From Alnus glutinosa (Eukaryota; Streptophyta; Magnoliopsida; Fagales; Betulaceae), in the NCBI RefSeq assembly GCF_958979055.1, contig NC_084894.1, positions 2,485,001 through 2,549,000 of the forward strand: a stretch of DNA of 64,000 bases. Reading direction: 5' to 3'. The position numbers and the translations under genes are program-made. Below, piece by piece: positions 49,101 through 61,512 of the stretch (its first letter is position 1; each line of letters begins with the position of its first letter). The notes beneath the pieces are model-generated. The model was not told the origin of the DNA and ran no database searches. It saw only the letters and a program-made list of their open reading frames with translations.

Positions 49101-51096
49101 GAATTTTTGTCCTCAAGTTTGTGAAGCTGGCTTCAAGCATTTATGCTACATATTTAATCTTTATTCCTGAAATATTTTTCCTACTTGACTTGTTTTGGGT
49201 GATATAGTCCCTGGGAAAATTGTCAAAAAGACTTTTTGTGAATGTTAATTGTTTCAGCAGATATACTCCATAAAGCTTGAGGAAAATATCTTTGTATCTT
49301 CAATTAGTTTTGGGGAAAAACATCTCTTCAACCCCCTCTTCCCCCCCTTTTTTTTTAAAAAAAAAAAGAAAAGAAAAAGAAATAAAAATCTGGAGACAAG
49401 CAGATTATCTTTCTGTTCCCTATATATGCTTCAAGTCTTCAATAATGTTATTTGCCCAGTGATGCAACAAGTTGTAGAGAAAAACTTTTTTTATCGTATT
49501 TTTGTTTAAAAAGTTGACATCTTTTAATCTGTTATATATTTTCGTGGACTTTTCTAGTAGTTATATGGTAATTATGTTCTTTTGGGTTCTCAATTTGACT
49601 ATGTCTTCAAAATTATTTACCTGATTGAGCTATTTATATTTTCTTACAGTCACAGGGACCTTGAAAGGTTATGACCAGTTGCTGAACCTCGTCCTTGATG
49701 AAGCCATAGAATTCTTGAGAGGTATAAATTTCTTTCCACATTATTTCCAGTGGGTTTGCCTTCTGGCACATACAGCATACACTCCATTATCTACATTCAA
49801 ATCTGCCATGCTGAAATTAAGTAATAGCACATAAAATTTTCAATTAAATATTGCAACTACATACTATGTATCAAAGAGGCCAAAAAGGGATGACAAAGTA
49901 CAAAGAGCATCTACTTTCTAGGAAAATAGGTTATTTAGAGCCCATTTGTTATCACGTTTTTGCATTAAAAAGGCACACTTTTACCATGGATATATATTTG
50001 GGTCATATCCATGCCATATGTGTGTCGCATGAATAGTACTAGCGTTGTATCTGTTATGAAAATTAATTTTCTAATTTACAATTACTCATTTGATAACTAT
50101 CCCATTGTTTATCCCAGCATTCTCATATTGAATATGTGTCAGATCCGGGTAGAACAACTATTTTAAAAGTATCCACGCTTCCTAGCTTATATTGTACTGG
50201 GCCTTGTATTCCATAAGAATAGGTGGCTTATTTTAAGATAAAAATACCTTGTAGTTTGTTTAATTCACAAGACATAATTGGATAGAGAAACTTTATGCAC
50301 TTCAAGAAATGCGCAGAAAAGTTTAATATTTTTTCAATTCACAACAGCTTAGATATTGATGGTGGAAGTAATACTGATGTTGCATATTATGCAGCCTTGT
50401 TCTGGACGCAAAATAACTAAAAATTAATTATGAAACAGTATAAAAAAATAAAAATTGAAACTGATGTTATAGGATTGTTTAGTGACTAGAGGGCCTAACC
50501 CATTTCGATTCAAGTTCATCTATGTATTACTGTTTCTAAAGTTGTGAAAATGTAAATATTTCTTGAGCCTATTATTGGCAGTGGAATTATCTGTTATAAT
50601 TACCACCATTTCCTAGAATTTAAATTCTCAGATGATTATGTTGCTACAACCATTATTGCACTTCTGTTGAGCTACTTGATAATGTTACTGTGTATATTAC
50701 TGCAGATCCGGATGACCCTCTGAAGACGACCGATCAGACTAGACGCCTTGGCCTAATAGTATGTTTGCTTTTAACTTATTGTTCTCAAACAAATTTTGCA
50801 GAAACTTTTAATTACCTCCGAAGTTTTTAATAAAACAACTGTAACCACATTCAACTACAGCACTCCCTTTGATCCCTTTGTGGTCCTTGTTCTTTTGAAA
50901 GCGAATGTAGATAGGAACAACAAGTTTATGTACAAGAAATTACTTATTGATCTTGGGGAGGATGTCATTTTTTTTTTTTTTTTTTTTGCATGTTCTGCTA
51001 TTGCAGGTATGCCGGGGTACTGCTGTGATGCTTGTTTCCCCAACTGATGGTACTGATGAGATTGCAAACCCCTTCCTTCAGGCAGATGGGGTGTAG
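46157..51096 (+). CDS. LSM7: U6 snRNA-associated Sm-like protein LSm7
   Basis: Five coding exons: 46157-46159 (ATG only), 47658-47739, 49650-49721, 50706-50758, 51007-51096. They total 300 nt and encode 99 aa, the same length as the Arabidopsis protein. The product reads [20 protein letters not shown], then Sm1 ([20 protein letters not shown]) and Sm2 ([16 protein letters not shown]), ending NPFLQADGV. LSm7 is a subunit of two heptameric rings. LSm2-8 binds the 3' end of U6 snRNA in the nucleus, and LSm1-7 promotes decapping in the cytoplasm (family knowledge). The first coding exon contributes only the initiator codon before a GTAAGT donor. The split codons (Val29, Asp53) resolve correctly, so the model is firm even though no single open frame shows it. 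Confidence 0.96.
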
Positions 51097-52290
51097 TTAA
51101 TGCCATTGTTATCTCTCAAAGTGATTGCTATATAAATGGATAATTCTATTTGGACTGCTTGCCTTTGAAACAGAAAATGCTCATCTCTCACATTTGTTTT
51201 TGGACTATACCTTTGTGTTCACGGGCAGCATGTGAAGACCATGAGAAAAATTCACTGTTGAATCTTTTACTATATCATGTAGTATGCAAAGAGTTGTCTA
51301 TTTCTTAGAAGAGACATGCTAGTTTCCAATGCATGAATCTATTTTGTACACCTACTAAATGCTTGTCTGTGTCTGTTTTGGAGAGCATCGCCCTGCCCCA
51401 TGCTTCCAAAACCTATATTCGGTAGTATTTGAACTTCCAATAAACCAAGACTAGCAGCTATGGATCTATACATGATTACAAACAATCCCACCATTCAAGG
51501 TCACAAGATATTTTTTTTTTTCTCTGTTTACTTTTTCTTGAGGTGAGCGCCATGAAAGCAGGTTCAACTGCTTTCTTGTCTGTCGCGGCATGTCCTGGTA
51601 AGGGCCTGCTTTCCAATGAGATGCAGATCAAAACCTGTACTCATATCTTTGGCAAATTTACATTAACCTTGACTACAAACTTTTACCTTCTCTTTTTAAG
51701 GTCGGAAAAGTCCTCGATGTCCCCTAGTCTCTGTTCTTGTCCTGATTATGCTAGGCATTGATTGTGAGTAATTACTAATGCATGTGGGTCGTTGTGTCTG
51801 CTTTTTTTAGTTAAAAAAGATGGACATTTAGAGGTTGGAAGAAATGCATTCCAATTAGCTAGTTTCCCCAAACTATAAATGTTATGGTTATGCCTTTGCA
51901 ACCTCGAGCATCTTCAATGGCTTATCTAATATATATATATATTTAATCTAAAATAGGTACTTTTCAAAAACATCAAACATCCGCTTATCTAAATTCATTC
52001 TCTATTTTATTAAAATAATATTTTTAATAATAGGGCGAGAGAGAGAGAGTGTGTGTGTGAATAAAGAACGACAAGGAGAGAGAAATTAATTAAAAACTTA
52101 TCCATAGAGCTACGGCGCTTCCTTCCCTACACTTGGGGAAAGCACCGTAGATGATATGCAAAATGTATGTATTTGGTTTAGAGAATCGGTTGGAGAATTT
52201 TTTAGGGGTTTGGTTAGCCATTTCACATAGATATCCAAAATGCATAACCCATTGTGGGTATTCTTATAAACTAGTTAACATGGCATTTTA
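51097..52290. other. LSM7 3' UTR and intergenic
   Basis: The 3' UTR starts at 51097 and its end is not determined. A GA/GT microsatellite lies at 52035-52060 and a TA run at about 51932-51944. A 72-codon frame at 51543-51761 shows no domain. Confidence 0.4.
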
Positions 52291-52296
52291 TGTAGC

Positions 52297-52463
52297 ACTG
52301 TCACGTCAGTCACAATCAAATTTAATTATTTGGTTAGTGATTGACGTGATAAGTGTCACGTAGACTTACAAACTGATGTGACAATTTACGTGATACTGCT
52401 ACATTTGTCACAATCGAATTTAATGATTTAGTGAATGATACGACAAGTGTCACGTTGACCGTG
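52297..52463 (+). repeat. Diverged direct repeat, about 68 bp twice
   Basis: Units at 52297-52365 and 52396-52463 share gtcacaatc(a/g)aatttaat, then g(a)ttagtg and tgataagtgtcacgt-like ends. Each contains short cacgt/acgtg palindromes. No gene is nearby. Confidence 0.6.
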
Positions 52464-53040
52464 ATCACATCGATTTTGTATGAGATTTATATGGTAAAAA
52501 TTATAATAGCTTTAGTATTACTCAAATAGAAAAGGCCTACACTGAGAGAAATAAAGTAAACCTGAACAAATATATTTAATCTATAATATATATGATGAAT
52601 GGGTCAAAACAATTATGGTGGCCAATATTGGAAGGTATCTTCAAAAGTTGCTTCAAACCCCGTCCACGTTTGGAACACCAAAGGGATATAATATATGATG
52701 ATGGATTAGGTTTATAATTCATTAAAGCCTAATTTCCGCAGAGATAGCTCCTTTGACCATTAATGTCGTTAGACCATAAAACAGTGAAGAAAAGCCTAAG
52801 CTTCTTCATCGGTAAAGAAAAGATGCCACGTTGAACGTCCGTCGACCGTCAAAAATTGAAACAATTAAAACGGCATAATTATTAATTGCAAAGAAAAGAG
52901 AGGATTCCAATGCTCGGTCATGGTCAGAAGGAGGGACATATTCATCCTCAAAACCCGTCTTTCCTCTGTGATTTTGCTTAATGTGTAGTCCTGTCATGGA
53001 ACGACCCCCCGTCAAAGGATATTATTGTCATTTTCAAAAA

Positions 53041-53235
53041 TGACAAAGTTTTCCTCCTAGATAAATTGGGCGGAAAGGAATTCCACCAACACAGCCTATT
53101 AAACTAACATATGTGATTCGTACATGCATTTTTAATACGACTAACATCGGTTAAATTAGTATGGACAGAGTTTTCTCCAAACTAGGTCGGAGGAAAAGTC
53201 TACCAATTCAATCTATTAAACTGACATATGTATTA
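53041..53235 (+). repeat. Diverged direct repeat, about 70 bp twice
   Basis: gttttcctcctagataaatt ... cctattaaactaacatatgtg (53048-53115) recurs as gttttctccaaactaggtcg ... tctattaaactgacatatgta (53169-53234). Similar motifs occur near 2470-2530 and 57222-57265, so this belongs to a dispersed family. Confidence 0.5.
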
Positions 53236-53779
53236 GAATATATTATGAGATTTGATTTCAGAAAGTTGTTTTAATTTATTGTAATATCCTATAATCAAAT
53301 ATTTGATGGTAACTTATCTATCCGGGCCAATACTTCTATAAATAGGAGTGTCATGTATTGTAAAAATAGCAAGTGAATAAGAGCAACTATACAGTCTTTT
53401 TAGGGCTTTATTCTGTGGACGTAGATCATAAACAGAACCACGTAAAATCTCCATGTTTATTTTATTAATTATCCTTTATATCTCTTTATTTCGCTTTTTT
53501 TTTTTTTTTTTTTTTATATATATTTTAAATTTTTCGTAACATTATATTTTCTTTCAATATGTACGTTCTTGGAGTAAGTGATTCCAAATGTATGTAAAAG
53601 TTGCATATTTTAAGGACACTCAATTTAATAGACTATATATATTAGAAATTTTTTCTCAACATATATAATTTAAAAAGAAAACCTTATCCTACTCAAAGTT
53701 GGATCGTTCTCAAATCGATCACCCATTCTAAGAAGACACCCCATTGAAGTTGAAACTTGAAACATAACGTAAAATTAAG

Positions 53780-54464
53780 TTGCATGCAAGGCATGCACTC
53801 GGCATTTGCACGTGCCCACAGCTTTCAAGGCATGCATCGCAACTTTACTCTCATTATCTGATCTCTTTTAGGGCATTTTGTTTGAACAAATTAAAGCTAT
53901 ATATCCAAATGGCCGGCCGGCTCGAGAGAGACCGACGTAAAGCGACCGACCCACATAGAGCACTTTTGGTCACTGCTGTAGTTTTGGGACACACAGATCA
54001 TAAGGTAGTGAGTTTAGGGTTTCTTAGCGTGGAAGACTACAATAGATGTATAGCACATGCATGGTCGATCGTCATGGAACGTCCTTTTGTTGTTTCTTTA
54101 AGAAAGGGATGGAACTTGGAAGTAAGTGTCGGCCTCTCGATCGATCGCTTCCTATCTATCGTTCCAAACTCCAAAAGCAGACCAAGTTGATGATTCTCGA
54201 TCTGTGAAGGGGGGCCCTAGTGTGCTTGTGAACTGCAATAAGCCAAGGCGTAGAGGAAGGAGACAAAGGTTGCACTTGGCTTATCCTAATCAGGCTGTCA
54301 CGGGAAAAACATCGAACATGTACCTGGCCTTCAATTCCCCGACAAGTGGCATAATTAATCTGTTCATCTTATTGCCTGCTAGGGAACCATTTCCGTCTTC
54401 CCTAGCTTATTTTGAGCACCTGATTCCATCTGCACACTGGATTACTGGAACGTATGCAAGCTAG
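53780..54464 (+). other. Two overlapping unrecognised open frames
   Basis: Frame 1 (53780-54190, 136 codons; a more plausible inner start is MAGRLERDRRKATDP at about 53910) and frame 2 (54126-54464, 112 codons, in a different frame) cover a stretch less AT-rich than its surroundings. Frame 2 has a basic patch KPRRRGRRQR. I recognise no domain, signal peptide or homologue. A GTAAGT donor-like site at about 54121 leaves open that this is part of a spliced transcript or a decayed transposon gene. Treat as unproven. Confidence 0.2.
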
Positions 54465-56810
54465 TGCATGCAATATATATATATATATATATATACATTA
54501 ATTAATATTGTTGCCATGCATTAATATATACTTTATTAAAAAAAAACTCACAAGTCATAAAATATTAAAATGAATTATCTCAATTTTTTTTTTCCCATCA
54601 AAAGTCATGAAAGAGCCAATAATTTATTTTCTTTTGACAAGAAGTCATTATTGTTCATTAGGTAGAATTGCTTTAAGGATTTCTTTCTTCAAAAGGTACT
54701 TCAACACGTAATTAATCATGTCAATTAAAGTAACCTATAGACTGATACAGGCCAGGAGGATACCCTCTAGCTAGCATGATGCTTACTGATCATCAGCATA
54801 ATCTTCTGTAATTCAATTCTGTTGAAAACAACTAAAAAAGTAAAACAACACAAACAATATATTAAGTATAATCTTAATTTGTTTCCTTTAATTATTCTTT
54901 TCTTTTTTCCTAATCTTGCTATATATCCTTGATTAAAGTAGGTCTTATTGCATGTTAGATTATTAATCAAATAATTAAATTTGTTATTATAGTTTTTTTT
55001 AAAAAAAAAAAAAAAAAGTGTTTCTGACCATACATGCAATATGGAGAAAAATGCAAGGCTTGCATGAATAATGTCATCATTCATGGATTTTATGTCGTTT
55101 GCAACCACTGTTTAAGACCTTTAGGTAAAAAATTATGAGGATTAAGATATTTTCAAATTCACTACTTCAATTATCATAAAGGGGAAGTGCGGGGCTTCCT
55201 TATTTAGGATATATGGTCTGAGATGCAGAATTCACTTCTTTGAAACAGATGAATCTCGTATTTGTTTTTTTTTTTTGTAAATACTGTCCGAATTACGTGT
55301 AATTCAAACAGTAAATTTAAAGGAATTTTGATCCCCACTATGAGGAGGATAACAAATGAAAAAAAATATTACCAAAAATAATTAAAACCAGAAGAAAATT
55401 AAACATCCGTGTTTATCCAAGTATTTGAAAGGTTTATGCATGTCTTTCTATCCACTTTGCCGTACGTAAAAGGTAATTAGTTGCCAAGGTTGATAATCTT
55501 TATGTCAAATCGTCTCAACCACGTGTTGATGCATGCTTCAACTTTCTCCTAATTAAATTCTCAAATTCTAATCAGTTGTATATATCCTTAATTTCAAGAT
55601 TTTATTATTTTAAAATATTTAGATAAAGAAAAAAAAAATAGCTATATATATATAATTCTTGCTTCTTTTTAAGACAAAAACAAAGCATTGATTGATAAAT
55701 GAAAAATAATTTTGCATCATGAAATTCGGGAAAAAGTTAATTAAGGTGGGCTTCCGAGCAGCTAGGGTGGTCCATAGAGGATCATGGTTTTGTGGCACTG
55801 AATATCATGATTAAAAATGAGGTTAATATACACCTTGACCTACCCGATATTTTCTCTTAATTAATTACATTAAAAGTTGAGCAAATTAGCAATTGTTATT
55901 TATGTGGCCGGAAAGCTGTACGTCATAATTTCGATCTGTGGCCGGAAAGATGAAAGTTATATGAATCGTTTTAGTAAATTAAAGTTGATAAATTAATTGG
56001 ACCAATAACCTTCCATCATACCCCGTAATTTAAGAACACTTTGTCCCGTAATCATAAGAAGCTTATCTTTTTGTATCGAAATCTGTAATTAGTGAGACCA
56101 TCAATGCTAATCTTTCAAAATTAATCTCCGACTGCCTTTCTCTCTTTCTTTCTTTTTTTTCTTTTTTATTTTAATGTTATGAAAAAAAATTAGTAGGAAT
56201 CTGTCGTAGTTATTTGAACGGTTCACATAAAATTTGGGCATTTTAAACAAAACAGTATCGTGGGTAAAACGATTTTTTTTTTTTAAAAAAAATCTTGCTC
56301 ATCTGTTTCTCTTCGATCTAATTTATTTTCTCTCTTCCTTTATCTCGGTTGTTCAAACAAAAACGAACCCCATTTCAAAACAGAAATTGAAAAAAAAAAA
56401 AAAAAATCAACCTATTTTATGGGATTTACTCCAAAATAATGCCGGCCCAAAAAAATTATTTGTCGCTATCTAATTAGAAAAACATACTTTAAGGATATAT
56501 GTCCATTTAATAAGATTCGTAACTCAAAACCTCGTCAAATTAGAAGTTTTTGTTTAATTAAAATACATATAAATTATAAACTTCAGACAACTTGACAATT
56601 TCCAGCACATGTTTTGTCAAATCGTATAATTTTTTTTTTAAAATTTTTGGGCCGGCTACCTTTTCGATCTCCAAAATGAATAGACAATTAATTAAAGCTT
56701 AAAACTAGCAAGGGCACGTGTCATAGGACCACCAACTTTACCTTGTAATCACTTTAGTTAATAGCTAATTGATGTATTACCACTCTTCACGGATCAAGCA
56801 GTGTTATTAT

Positions 56811-56841
<31 letters not shown>

Positions 56842-57708
56842 CTTTTACTGAGTAAATTAATTATTATTATTATCTTTTACCGACTAAAATGATGTTGAGT
56901 TTAAATTCTTGACCCTACCAATACCTTTTTCCTCAATGAAGATGTCTCTACCATGGCAGCCAACGCATCAAAGTCTACTTATATTATACCCAACAAATAA
57001 AAAGACATACCTACCAAAAAAACAAACAAAGTTTCCCCTGAATTGGTCTAAGGAAATTATTTTAATTCAGTGTATTAAAATTCTCTTTTATTAAAAAAAA
57101 ATAAAAATTAAAGATCGATTTTTATTGTCACGTTATTTCAGTTGTATGACAGTTTACTAAATAATATTGCTCTTTTTAAAACCATATATGATTCTCACGT
57201 ACTTTTTTTTTTACACATAACAGTTTAATAGACTGAGTTTGAATAAATTTCCGGAAATTTCTCCAAAAACAAAGTGATTACATTTTCTTTTCAACCAAGC
57301 AAGGATTTATTCAGTTAATTCTACAATAAATTGCATTGCAAGAAATGTAAGAATTCAATTAAGTCGTTGTAAACTCCAAGAAATATGCACAAATCCAAAG
57401 AGGCATAATTTTGTGTCCCAAGGAAAAGAAAAAATTGTATATCTCCTACGTACATTTCCTTGCAATTTCTATTCCAGCCAATAGCGGGGCGTAAAAGATA
57501 CGCGCCAAACACGCGAAGAAACTCAGAAAGGTGTAACCGTATGAACAACTGTATAATACAACTCTAGCTAAATCATAGCTTAGCGCCAACTAATCTTCAC
57601 TAACGCCGTCTTCCACGTTCTACCGTTATTTTATATATATACACAAAAATACAGAGCCGAAACGGAAAATTTAACTCTTACACGTGCGAGTCCCCACACG
57701 TGGGCGTA
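54465..57708. other. Intergenic with microsatellites
   Basis: A TA microsatellite lies at about 54474-54495 and a TTA/ATT microsatellite at about 56813-56843. There are A- and T-runs near 54990-55017, 55264-55276, 56272-56291 and 56390-56406. A 113-codon frame at 54767-55108 (-) crosses a homopolymer and is not supported. The right end is the 3' flank of the kinase gene. Confidence 0.4.
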
Positions 57709-58974
57709 CTAGAACTCTGATAAGGACACCGTCCTATGACGCTCGGATGACGGTGACGGCGGGATCGACGGCGGAGATCTCAATTTTTGGAAGTACTCCC
57801 TGATGTCGACCCCTCCGGTGGAAGCCGTTACGTTGTCAGTCGAGTCCTCGTCCTCGTCCTCCTCTCTGGACGGAATAAACGGCGGCCGTAAGACCTCCGT
57901 CAGTAGGTCCCACCTGACCCCGCGGAAGAACACGTGGTCCTTGATCTCGCTCGCGCCCCCGAGGTAGCCCAATCGCCTGGTGGGGTCCTTCTCCAGCAAC
58001 CGTCCGATCAGGCCAGTGAGGGCTGTGCGCTCACCGATGAACTCGGGCGCTTTGAACAACACGTTCCGAAACGTCTCCTTGCGGTTCTTGCCCTTAAACG
58101 GCGTCGTCCCGTAGAGCATCTCGTAGGTGAGCACCCCCAGAGCCCACCAATCAACGGCGAACTCGTGGCCGTCCCCTCGAACCACCTCGGGCGCCACGTA
58201 CTCCTCGGTCCCCACGAACGAGTGGGACCGCTCGCCGTTGGAGAAACTTGGTCTGCGTCGACTCACCGGGCTGACACGTGCTGACTTGGCCTTCTTCAAC
58301 CCCTTCTTGTTATTATTCTTGTTGTTGTGCTTACTCTCGGGGACGATGGAAATCCAGCGTGGCAGGTGGCTCCGGTGTTTGCGTCGGAGCTCCGGGGGAT
58401 CCTCAACCGCCTCGGGGGTGGAAATGACGGTTTTGACTGTGGAGGGGGCGAGGCTACGAGAGAGGTCGAAGTCCGTGAGGGTCACGTGGCCGGAGTGTTG
58501 GATGAGGACGTTCTCGGGCTTGAGGTCGCGGTAGGCGATGCCCATGCGGTGGAGATGGTCGAGAGCGCAGACGATCTCGGCCAAGTAGAAACGGATAACG
58601 GCGGGGGAGAAAACGCGGTCGTTTTGACGGTACCGGAGGACGTTGAGGTCGCCGCCGGGGCAGTAAGGGACGGCCCAGGCGAGGAATTCCGGAGAGTCGG
58701 AGGAGCCGAGTAGGGAGGGGAGGAAGGGATGGGCCGGGTCAGATAGTCTGGACAGGACCCTGATTTCCCACCGGGCCCGTCGCTCCGCGTCAAGCTTGGT
58801 GTGGAACGAGGCCTTCTCGACAACCTTCAGAGCGAAGGGGCAGCGGGCAGCGGGATCCGCTGTCCGATCGTGCACGAGGAAGACCGTGCCCATGGCGCCT
58901 TTACCCAGAACTTTGAGGGCTCTAAGGTTGTCCAGGTCTAGCTCCGGCGAAGGCTGTGCTGGTGGTAAATCCAT
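57709..58974 (-). CDS. UCN: AGC-VIII serine/threonine kinase, UNICORN-like
   Basis: Single exon, 421 aa, GC-rich compared with its surroundings. Kinase landmarks: glycine loop GKGAMGTVF (24-32), Lys50 in FALKVV, catalytic YRDLKPEN (Asp150), metal motif DFD (168-170, in place of DFG), and GTEEYVAPE (255-263). Between DFD and the APE segment lies an insertion of about 80 residues with basic and Asn/Lys-rich stretches. DFD plus this insertion defines plant AGC-VIII kinases. Overall sequence, length and the ending (IREYFQKLRSPP ... SLSEF) closely match Arabidopsis UCN (At1g51170) and its paralogue UCNL, more than the longer WAG or PINOID kinases. UCN restrains ectopic planar growth in integuments and other organs and acts against the transcription factor ATS (known for Arabidopsis). 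The C-terminal aromatic could be a PDK1-docking end. UCN versus UCNL cannot be separated here. Confidence 0.92.
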   Translation of the reverse strand: MDLPPAQPSPELDLDNLRALKVLGKGAMGTVFLVHDRTADPAARCPFALKVVEKASFHTKLDAERRARWEIRVLSRLSDPAHPFLPSLLGSSDSPEFLAWAVPYCPGGDLNVLRYRQNDRVFSPAVIRFYLAEIVCALDHLHRMGIAYRDLKPENVLIQHSGHVTLTDFDLSRSLAPSTVKTVISTPEAVEDPPELRRKHRSHLPRWISIVPESKHNNKNNNKKGLKKAKSARVSPVSRRRPSFSNGERSHSFVGTEEYVAPEVVRGDGHEFAVDWWALGVLTYEMLYGTTPFKGKNRKETFRNVLFKAPEFIGERTALTGLIGRLLEKDPTRRLGYLGGASEIKDHVFFRGVRWDLLTEVLRPPFIPSREEDEDEDSTDNVTASTGGVDIREYFQKLRSPPSIPPSPSSERHRTVSLSEF

Positions 58975-59055
58975 TCCTAGAAAGGAAGAGATCGAACAAT
59001 GACAGAGACAAGAGGTTTCAGATATAGAGAGGTGGTTTAGAGCGTTGGTTTTTGG

Positions 59056-59063
59056 TTTTTATA
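59056..59063 (-). promoter_or_regulatory. TATA box of the UCN-like kinase gene
   Basis: TATAAAAA on the - strand lies about 82-90 bp upstream of the ATG at 58974. Transcription would start near 59030 and give a leader of about 55 nt. Confidence 0.65.
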
Positions 59064-59498
59064 GGCCGCTTTCTCGTCTCTCTCACTCTTTGTTGTTGGT
59101 TTTTTTTTCGCGCAGTATGTGCGTTTTAAGTGTGACTGATTCTGATTGTTTTTGTCTTTTGTTTTTTCTTTTTAACACCTGGGATATTTGTGGTCGTTTT
59201 GATGAAAGTAGAAGGGTAATTTTGAAGATTCAAGTTTTATTTTTTTCCCTCGCTTGACTTGTTCCTTTCTTTCTTATATCTTCCTTTCTGTTCCTCTTTT
59301 CTTTTTCTTTTTGCCCTTTTTAGTTTTTGTTTTACTTTTCCAACTTGTCGGTTCAACCAACCCCAAAAAAATAGCAATTTTTAACTATTTTCTTCTCTGT
59401 TTTTATAAGCAGACAGTGGTCAAGAGATAATATTAGCACATAATTTTTATGTTTGAATTATGTGAGAAGCTGTCAACCTGACCGGAGTATTTGAATCA
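59064..59498. other. Kinase promoter region
   Basis: Pyrimidine-rich on the + strand (long T/C tracts at 59095-59110 and 59240-59340). No other gene. Confidence 0.4.
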
Positions 59499-59606
59499 AG
59501 AAATGCTACACTTTTCTTTTCTAAAATGATAGATCACACGAGATTGTTATATATTATTTAAAAACCAAATTTTAGAGGAAATTTTTTAAAATTTGTAGCA
59601 TTTCCC
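59499..59606. mobile_element. Small MITE, 108 bp, Mutator-like
   Basis: The ends agaaatgctac and gtagcatttccc are inverted repeats. They are flanked by atttgaatca at 59489-59498 and 59607-59616, a 9-10 bp perfect direct repeat. The terminal atgctac motif is shared with the MITE at 254-434. Confidence 0.75.
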
Positions 59607-59616
59607 ATTTGAATCA

Positions 59617-61512
59617 TGCTTGATTATTATCCTTTAAAGTTGTAATTTCATTTCAATTTTGATTATAAGCCTATATAAGGATAATTTTTAACTAGTAGGC
59701 ATAGGGACAAAGAAAAAAAAAAAAAAAAAAAAGAAGAAGAAGAAAAAAGAAAAGAAAAAGAGAGTGAATTTGTTCGAGTATTTGCTTTAATAATTGCAAG
59801 ACTATGAAAAGAAACATAGAACTAGAAGAAATAAAGTCAAAAAGGTAAGGAAAAATCGAATAGAATTTGGGATATCACAATATATATTATCTAACAATGT
59901 CCAGTGCAAATCAATTAAGTAGGCCAATTGGACAATAACACTACCTGTGTCAGCAATGCAATTGTCCCTTGTGCCTGTACCATGACAAGCATGATTGAAT
60001 TAGTCTATTTAGAGGTAGTGCCACCCATTTGGAGGTTGAAGTGTAATGATTCGGCTAAAGAATACCCTATTTTTCTACAAATGAAATAATGGCGATTCTT
60101 GTTCCCGTTATATCACCCATAACTCGATTCATTTAATTAATTGAGTCACATTCTTTAACCGTAACACATTAATTTTGTGTTTAGTTCGTTTCGGGTTCAT
60201 TAATCATGTCAAAAATTATCATTCTTAAATGTTGCATTTTATATTCGGATAATGTAGAAGCATTAGTTTAAAATTATATAAGTCAATCTTAACCTGACCC
60301 ATTTAATCAAACCAATCAAACCCTTTAACCTTAACACGTTAATTTCACGATTAATTTATTAAAAAAAAAATATTGGACATCAGTACTTATAACTCTTGTA
60401 CCTTCATTTTGCTTAAAAGAAAAGAAAAAAATAATAGTGCACACGTGTAGGAGATAAAGAAAAGATAGCTTAGAGCCAAACAAAATGACAAATACAATTT
60501 CCTTGTACGGTTCATCACATGGGGGCTCCCATAATCTAAGGAGAATGCGAACGTGCACCTAGGGTTTGTTGTTGGAATGTTGCCAAATTTAATTCAATAT
60601 ATATAATATAACCAAACTTGATTTATTACATTAATTTTTTAAAATAAATTAATTTATATCTTTCAATTTTTAAAGTCTTCATGTGTAATGCACTTGTAAC
60701 TAAAATAATATGTATATCAAAAAAATAAAATAATATGGTTTTGACTTTTAGTTAGCCCACTATAATCAATGATTAGTTTGCTTTAAGCAAGTTGATGAAA
60801 TTCAGGGAAGTGTTTGGTTGAATTAGGTTTTGCATCATGGATTAAGGAACCAGCTTAATGCACCCAATATTATTTGCTAATATTTCTAATATATGAATTG
60901 CATTAAACAAATTGGGTCGGGCTTAGGTCAAGTTTTATTTGAAATTTGATTCGTTCTGATTAGCACATGTGTCCCATAACAAGACACAAAGAAATCCAAA
61001 CAATTTAATTGTGAATTCATTGATACATGGAATACTAGTCTTAGATGTTCATGAAAATTGGTAAATTGCTTGATTGCTAGCATAATTTGGATTTAATTTC
61101 AGTTGGAACTGGACTCGTTAAGATTAAGAAAATAGTTATTAATTGCTAGAGTAATAGCATGCATATTTAACATGGAATTCTGCCAAAGTACCAAGTAATC
61201 ATGATTTCAAAAATAATATAATGGTACCATATGGTAGTAATAATTTTTTTTTTAATGGGTAATCTCAATTATTATATATCATTGGAAATTGACTCTTGTT
61301 CTGCACATAGTACCGTTGCCGAAATATAACTTGGGTGTGACTCAAGCTAGATCGATCTGGTTGAAACGCTGAGAGACAGTCATTCTCGCAAGCTTATGCG
61401 TAGTTCCGTTTTCTTATCTGTTTACAAAAATGACGGCCGATGACGAAAATGATGCTAAGAAATTGCGGGCATATGCAATTAGACTTCACCATATGGTAGT
61501 AATTAGGGGATT
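59617..61512. other. Intergenic, no gene seen
   Basis: A-rich and GAA-rich stretch at 59716-59762. The stretch 60125-60360 carries repeated motifs such as ttaaccgtaacacattaatt and ttaaccttaacacgttaatt that resemble degenerate dispersed repeats. No coding gene. Confidence 0.4.

Noticed and set aside
57934-58823. Several 113-135-codon frames overlapping the kinase gene
   Set aside because: GC-rich coding sequence opens other frames by chance. The kinase frame carries all catalytic motifs and these do not.
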